Origin: Megaleporinus macrocephalus
Lineage: Eukaryota > Chordata > Actinopteri > Characiformes > Anostomidae
Assembly (NCBI GenBank): GCA_021613375.1
Contig: CM038711.1
Location: 14,098,576-14,162,575 of the forward strand
DNA length: 64,000 nucleotides
Direction of reading: 5' to 3'
The position numbers and the translations under genes are program-made. Each line of letters begins with the position of its first letter. Positions within the stretch are counted from its first letter, which is position 1. The notes beneath the pieces were generated by a model, which saw nothing but the letters and a program-made list of their open reading frames with translations, had not been told where the DNA came from and did no database searches. This document shows positions 60,562 to 64,000 of this stretch, in pieces.

Positions 60562-60830
60562 TTAGGGCTGTGTATTGGCAAGAACCTGGTGATACAATGC
60601 GTATCATGCTACAGCGGTCACGATTCAATATATCACAATATACTGCGATACTGCAAGCAAAGTGATATACTGCGATTTTTCAAATCCTACTATTAAAACA
60701 CAGCACTGTATTACAATAGCATTGCTTCCTTGTGCTACTTGTTAATGTTGGAGTGGAGCTAAAAATGGATTACAACGTGAATTACAAGTGGTCAGTGGTT
60801 TAAACACAACACACAATGATTCACTTTCTG
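60562..60830 (+). mobile_element. hAT left-end fragment
   Basis: It starts ttagggctgtgtattggca, continues with ggtgatacaatgcgtatcat and then atatcacaatatactgcgat words, a pattern common at fish hAT ends. The right limit is approximate and no right terminus was seen. Confidence 0.55.
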
Positions 60831-60859
60831 CCACCCCTAGATGTCATAGGTATCTGCAG

Positions 60860-61230
60860 TCATGCTGACTGCAGTGCATCCCCCAGCAGCTGGAGGACAC
60901 GTGTGGGAAGATCCATAGAGCGAACACGTCGATCGAGGTGGTACTACAGATGCTCAATTGGGTTCAAGTCTGGGGATTTAGCGGGGCCAGTGTAGTGCTT
61001 GGAAGTCTTGGGCAGCTATTCCAACCAATGTGGGACATTTCTAGACGTGTGACACGTCACATTGTCTTATCCTCCCCAGGCAAGACAATCAGCATGTGTG
61101 GTTGTACGTGATCTGCAAGGATGTATTCATATTCAAATCGGTTGAGAGCGCGTTCCACATGGATGAGTGGGTCCGGAGAATATCACAAAAACATTCCCCA
61201 GATCATAATGCTGCCACATACAGGCTGCCG
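60860..61230 (-). pseudogene. Tc1/mariner transposase relic, further lineage
   Basis: On the minus strand broken frames contain GSIMIWGMF, HVERALNRFEYEYILADHVQ and, further on, [10 protein letters not shown] followed by a stop. These correspond to the segment after the first catalytic Asp and to the PDLNPIE block of Tc1-like enzymes. Stops and gaps are frequent. No inverted ends were located, so the limits are approximate. Confidence 0.68.
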
Positions 61231-62837
61231 GCAAAAGTAGGAACTGGTCCTAAAAATGTGACTCAACTCTGTAAAAAACTCTAAGACTGTGAAAAATTTC
61301 TGTAACCAAGGACCTGGAAAGATGCACCAGTTGCATTCCTAAAATTACTCTGAACGTCGGCTGCCTTTCTAAGCTGTATATGAAGGGTCCTTCACTTTAG
61401 AACCACCTTCTATGACATAGTGGCCAAGAAAATACAAACGGTCTGGACTGATCAGTTACATTTGGGACAATGTACATTTTACAGAGGTACTTCTTCAGAA
61501 TTATAAAAGGCATTGATTGATCCAAACTTTGGAGTGATACGTTTTCCCAACTCTTTAACTGGACCCCAAAAGGAAGTTCAGTGCACATTTTTTTTAGCAA
61601 TCAAGTGTGAAACACCCTATTGTAACGTAGGGCTCAACATTAGACAGGCAGCTGGGCAAACAGTCCGTTACCGAAACTCTCTGAGAACCAGACATCCAGT
61701 CAGCCGCTCTGACAGTGAGACGATGGCGATTTGCCATTGGAGAGTGGAATCAAAGAGAAAACCTGCTCCGATCGAACCACAGGAGCTCGCCCCGTCCTTT
61801 GATTCCACTCGGAGTGGATGAGGAGAGGCACAGGCTTCCTCCTGGTGCCTCCTCCAGTGCCGTGGTAATGATGACGCTTACCCGTCAGCCTCCCAGCATG
61901 AGAGAGAGAGCGATTGCCTGAGAAGATCAGGGCAGGCTCCCCCGCGGGCTCAGTGGAGACGACCTTCCGAGCAGACGGCCCCCTCTCCAGTCGTAAAACC
62001 TCCACCTCTGACTCACAGACAACTTAACGAAGGGTAATGCACGCGTGATGAAAGGCTGGTGATGTTAAAACTTTTTCCTTAGGACTAAACGGCTCTGCTT
62101 GCACAAGCATAGGGTAAAACCAGTTTCGTGGTCTGCCTTAACATTGAGAGGTTGACTATTACTGGAAACAGCTATTAAACTGCCTTCATTCAAGGAGAAT
62201 TCTAGCAATTTGTTTATAGTGTTTGGGGTAAACAGAGCTGTTCAGAGTGGTTTGATGTGAAACCCAAAACTACCAGTGAAACTTCACATCTGCTAAGTGG
62301 TAAATATGGATCTTTTGTCTTAAGACACACTGCATTTACCCCTATGCCATAAATATATTAAAAATAAAACACATACTGGGCCAAAACCATGTCTAAGTAA
62401 GTAAAACAACGTCTCAGGCATCAGCCATCGCGTTTATAATCATGTCATATAATAACTTTCTGCTTTCACAGACATTAAACTCCCATCATCACCACTATGA
62501 ACAACTGCGTTTCCTTAGGTGTTTATTGTAAATGCAGCATTTCTCATCAAACCAGTTAGAACGACTTAAAGCATTTAATTATTGAGAAAGTTTGAAATCA
62601 ATGGAATTCATTGTAAGCTGGAGGCATCCAAGTCCAAAGGGACCACACATGCAGAATTGACAATGTACAGTAAATAAAACAGTGAATTGTTTTAGGAAAC
62701 TATAGATTAGTGCAGCCAACAGGGCGTTTATATTTACTTTGGCCAAATAAACGTATATGTTCAGTGTATTAATTCCATGTAGTGTGTTCTTTGTGAAGGA
62801 CTACAGCTTTAAGATTCACAGGTGAAGACTATATCAG
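61231..62837. other. Unassigned; GC-richer segment 61660-62030 with an inverted repeat
   Basis: Open frames overlap on both strands at 61700-62005, probably because of GC content. gagtggaatcaaag at 61742-61755 is the exact reverse complement of 61797-61810. Confidence 0.4.
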
Positions 62838-63842
62838 TAGAGATGGAAGGATCGATCGGCCATGTATCGGTATCGGACGATTTCTAATCAAAAAAAGTGA
62901 ATGGCGATTGGCCAATATTTCTCCAATTTAGTCGATCTTGAGAGCCGATCGATGGCGTTAAACGAATGAGCCTAATTTCTGTATTTCCAGCTAGTGGTTC
63001 ATCCAGAAAGAGAAGCCCTGCCAGGTCCCTACAATTCCTATCTGAACCGCTAAGTGGAAATACATACCCTTCCATTTTCGTCAGACTGACTAAAGCAGCG
63101 GCTTCACGAGAACAGTTTAAGCGTTCATCGCATGTGCGGAAAGAAAACATTGTCCGTCTGGCAGTTTTTTACCGTATGTGACTCAGACTCATCCAGTGCA
63201 GTTTGTAACATCAGTAAAATTAGTAACATCAGCGTCTCTTGTGGGGGAACCAAGACTAAGACATTTAACACCACTAATCTGATACAGCACTGAAGAGTAC
63301 ACCACGCAGCTGAATACAGTGAGTATCAGAAAACAGCAGAGCTAGCACGTGCAGCTAGCACAAAACAAACAACCCAGAGAACAGTGCAGACCAGATCTGA
63401 CCGGTATGAACAGTACAGCAGTAACAGCCAGACAGCTAAAGGAACTACAGCCAGAGTGATTGAGTTTAAGGCTCTAGATAAGCAGCTCTTCTCGGCTGTA
63501 GAAGACGTTCATTCTGCCACTTAATATTCCAGCTGGATCCCCGCTCTGCTGTTCCTAGTAGGAAATACCCCAGATGTTGCTCTTCCGGAGCTGTATCAAG
63601 CGGTTTACACCCACATAGACCAACTTCTAATTTAGTTACAAATATTATGCTGTTTCACACGAGCTCGTTAAAAATGGTAATAACCAGTTTTCACTATGTT
63701 TCATGACTTGCCTGCACTAATAATATGTAGTCTGCTGTGGTATATAGCCCCACCCTTGATTGGTATTGGCTATCGGCCAATCAAGCTGAAAGGTGATCGG
63801 TGATCCTAATCGGCCTTAAAAACGCTGATCAGTCCATCTCTA
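62838..63842. mobile_element. Non-autonomous hAT element, about 1 kb
   Basis: The left end tagagatggaaggatcgatc and the right end, read in reverse, tagagatggactgatcagcg form the terminal repeats. The flanks tatatcag (62830-62837) and tatatgag (63843-63850) match at 7 of 8 positions, consistent with a hAT target duplication. A truncated relative is at 49495-49941. Confidence 0.9.
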
Positions 63843-64000
63843 TATATGAGCATCACAAGCAAGCTAATCCCGGTACTACTAGAGTGTTCACACTCCAACC
63901 AAACCAATGTTAAAAAAAGTCTGAACAAAATGAGATATGCGTGGAAACACCACTACATATGGACTCCCAAATTAGACCACCTATTCACAATCGGATTCAT
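63843..64000. other. No recognised feature
   Basis: Unassigned sequence to the end of the window. Confidence 0.4.

Larger units (their letters stand above)
32924..64000 (-). other. Upstream intron of the arhgap42-like gene (partial)
   Basis: This lies upstream of the acceptor at 32924. The first coding exon (start methionine to about residue 52 in the family) was not found, so this intron appears to exceed 31 kb. A separate unannotated gene within it cannot be excluded, but no multi-exon signal was seen. Confidence 0.55.

Noticed and set aside
61513..62005. Overlapping frames on both strands as a coding exon
   Set aside because: No splice sites consistent with one frame and no domain; probably a GC-content effect.

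Overview
The window reads as intronic and repeat-rich DNA from a bony fish. It is AT-leaning and packed with decayed Tc1/mariner, hAT and MITE copies, short retroposons, an L1-type relic, microsatellites and minisatellites. I see no operons, ribosome binding sites, compact gene strings or tRNA genes. The mix of repeat families suggests a teleost, perhaps an otophysan (characin or catfish type), but I cannot fix the species.

One host gene is recognisable, on the minus strand. Two short exons, 32828-32923 and 22761-22822, have canonical AG acceptors and GT donors. They join in phase and encode about 50 residues of the BAR domain of a GRAF-family Rho GTPase-activating protein. The best match from memory is ARHGAP42 (GRAF3), ahead of OPHN1, ARHGAP26 or ARHGAP10. 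The intron between them is 10,005 bp. Everything left of 22761 belongs to the next intron downstream in the transcript, and everything right of 32923 to the intron upstream. I found neither the first coding exon nor the exon after 22761, so both introns probably run off the window.

Region 1-22 kb (downstream intron): a fold-back repeat (873-1531), a Tc1 element with intact ends but a dead transposase and an internal telomere-like motif (2241-3762), a MITE (5584-6171), a second Tc1 relic (6560-7275), a retroposon with a 12-bp target duplication (8067-8395), a SANT/MADF-like coding remnant (12690-12866), BED-finger hAT copies (13040-13452, 20558-20998), an L1 ORF2 tail (15758-15994) and a hAT insertion that split an (AT)n tract (18264-18767).

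Region 22.8-32.8 kb (central intron): sparser, with an ACTGT-rich terminal-repeat element and a small hAT with an 8-bp target duplication.

Region 32.9-64 kb (upstream intron): a Tc1-type MITE, a full-length BED-finger hAT nested in a Tc1 relic, a 17-bp minisatellite that expanded inside a hAT copy and carries many TGAGTCA motifs, a 5-kb zone of pyrimidine-rich repeated blocks with a 19-bp CpG-rich minisatellite, an element with a SANT-like ORF and a nested hAT, an 0.8-kb polypurine tract, and several hAT copies with recognisable ends.

The coding content is therefore one host gene fragment plus dead transposon ORFs. Nothing here looks like a new multi-gene system. The points of most interest are structural: minisatellite birth inside a transposon, nested insertions, and repeat blocks that no standard family explains.
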